In this document: one piece after another, positions 13,298 to 13,439 of the stretch
How the letters are laid out: the number at the start of each line of letters is the position of its first letter
How positions within the stretch are numbered: the first letter of the stretch is position 1
Assembly (NCBI GenBank): GCA_964634755.1
Contig: CAZWJH010000069.1
Span: forward strand, 1-13,439
Direction of reading: 5' to 3'
From: JALXDT01 sp964634755
Lineage (GTDB): Bacteria; Acidobacteriota; Aminicenantia; JAMOAD01
DNA: 13,439 nucleotides
The notes under the pieces: model-generated
Databases searched by the model: none
What the model saw: only the letters and a program-made list of their open reading frames with translations
Told to the model about the DNA's origin: nothing
Translations under genes and position numbers: made by a program

Positions 13298-13439
13298 AAA
13301 ATTATCTTGAACAAGCCATTAAAAAATTGTAAACTATAAATACAGGGTATGTAAATGACGGATACGAAAAACAAAGCAGAACAGCTCCAAGATGTTGTCT
13401 GAAAAGTCAAGAGGGATATAGGTAAATAATTTAAAATAT

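Larger units (their letters stand above)
13238..13335 (+). repeat. 11-bp direct repeats flanking the GC-rich hairpin
   Basis: AATTGTAAACT occurs at 13238-13248 and again at 13325-13335, either side of the hairpin island. This could be a target-site-like duplication around a small inserted element, or a chance or structural repeat in AT-rich DNA. Confidence 0.45.
13145..13439. other. Non-coding right end with repeats and a hairpin
   Basis: No convincing gene is visible in these 295 bases. They contain an AT-rich stretch with TATAAT at 13205-13210 (TTGCTA at 13180-13185, 19 bp upstream, a poor fit), two copies of AATTGTAAACT, the GC-rich hairpin at 13254-13297, and a sixth AGCNGARCAGC unit at 13375-13385. 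Two tiny ORFs (29 and 15 codons) overlap the repeats and are not called as genes. Confidence 0.6.

Noticed and set aside
13250..13339. A 29-codon ORF starting at ATG 13250
   Set aside because: It has no ribosome-binding site, runs straight through the repeat-built hairpin and terminator, and its composition reflects the repeat. Probably chance.
12560..13385. A CRISPR array made of the AGCNGARCAGC units
   Set aside because: Units are too short, spacing is irregular (15, 29, 103 bp and a gap holding two genes), and no cas genes are present.
13355..13429. A short ORF from ATG 13355 (15 codons), in frame after its TGA with another 8 codons before TAA, raising the idea of TGA recoding or a gene remnant
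   Set aside because: TGA serves as a normal stop for the fourth pseudopilin, the DUF4388 gene and the ATPase gene. The piece is too short to assign and includes one of the repeat units.

Overview
The window is an AT-rich bacterial chromosome segment with compact gene packing. Pseudopilins, a secreted M23 peptidase and a periplasmic-adaptor/ABC ATPase pair indicate a diderm (Gram-negative-type) bacterium. The bacterial-type aspartyl-tRNA synthetase confirms Bacteria. The sequence alone does not fix the phylum. DUF4388 (PATAN) proteins and strings of GspG-like pseudopilins would suit a deep-branching or deltaproteobacteria-like diderm, but that is inference.

Left part (about 190-5530, + strand): a tightly coupled operon of four prepilin-like proteins, each with a short leader and a GspG-type D-P-[WY]-G motif, followed by a membrane protein with a DUF4388 N-terminus, one transmembrane helix and a SPOR-like C-terminus. 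The first two pseudopilins are GspG-sized. The next two are about twice as long and share a C-terminal beta-rich domain. The fourth lacks the +5 glutamate and carries a 49-residue insert with 11 cysteines. It looks like a specialised pseudopilus set (core plus tip subunits) with its own envelope-spanning partner. No assembly ATPase, secretin or prepilin peptidase lies in the window.

Middle (5636-8785, - strand): a long secreted M23/LytM peptidase gene, then a two-gene cassette of a short DUF6922-like protein overlapping an AbiEii-type nucleotidyltransferase toxin. Divergently (8873-10770, + strand) lie a HlyD/MacA-type adaptor and a MacB/LolD-type ATPase, with no permease gene after them. The ATPase gene is convergent with aspS (10772-12490, - strand), with only one base between the two stop codons.

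Right part (12491-13439): a RelB/RelE-type toxin-antitoxin module (12709-13144) with its own promoter. It is bracketed by GC-rich islands built from an 11-bp motif, AGCNGARCAGC, seen six times (three on each side of the module) and nowhere else noticed in the window. One island folds into a terminator-like hairpin.

Several promoters can be read by eye. They predict very short 5' leaders, including a nearly leaderless M23 mRNA. The two toxin-antitoxin modules and the repeat islands mark the accessory parts; aspS is the clear housekeeping gene.
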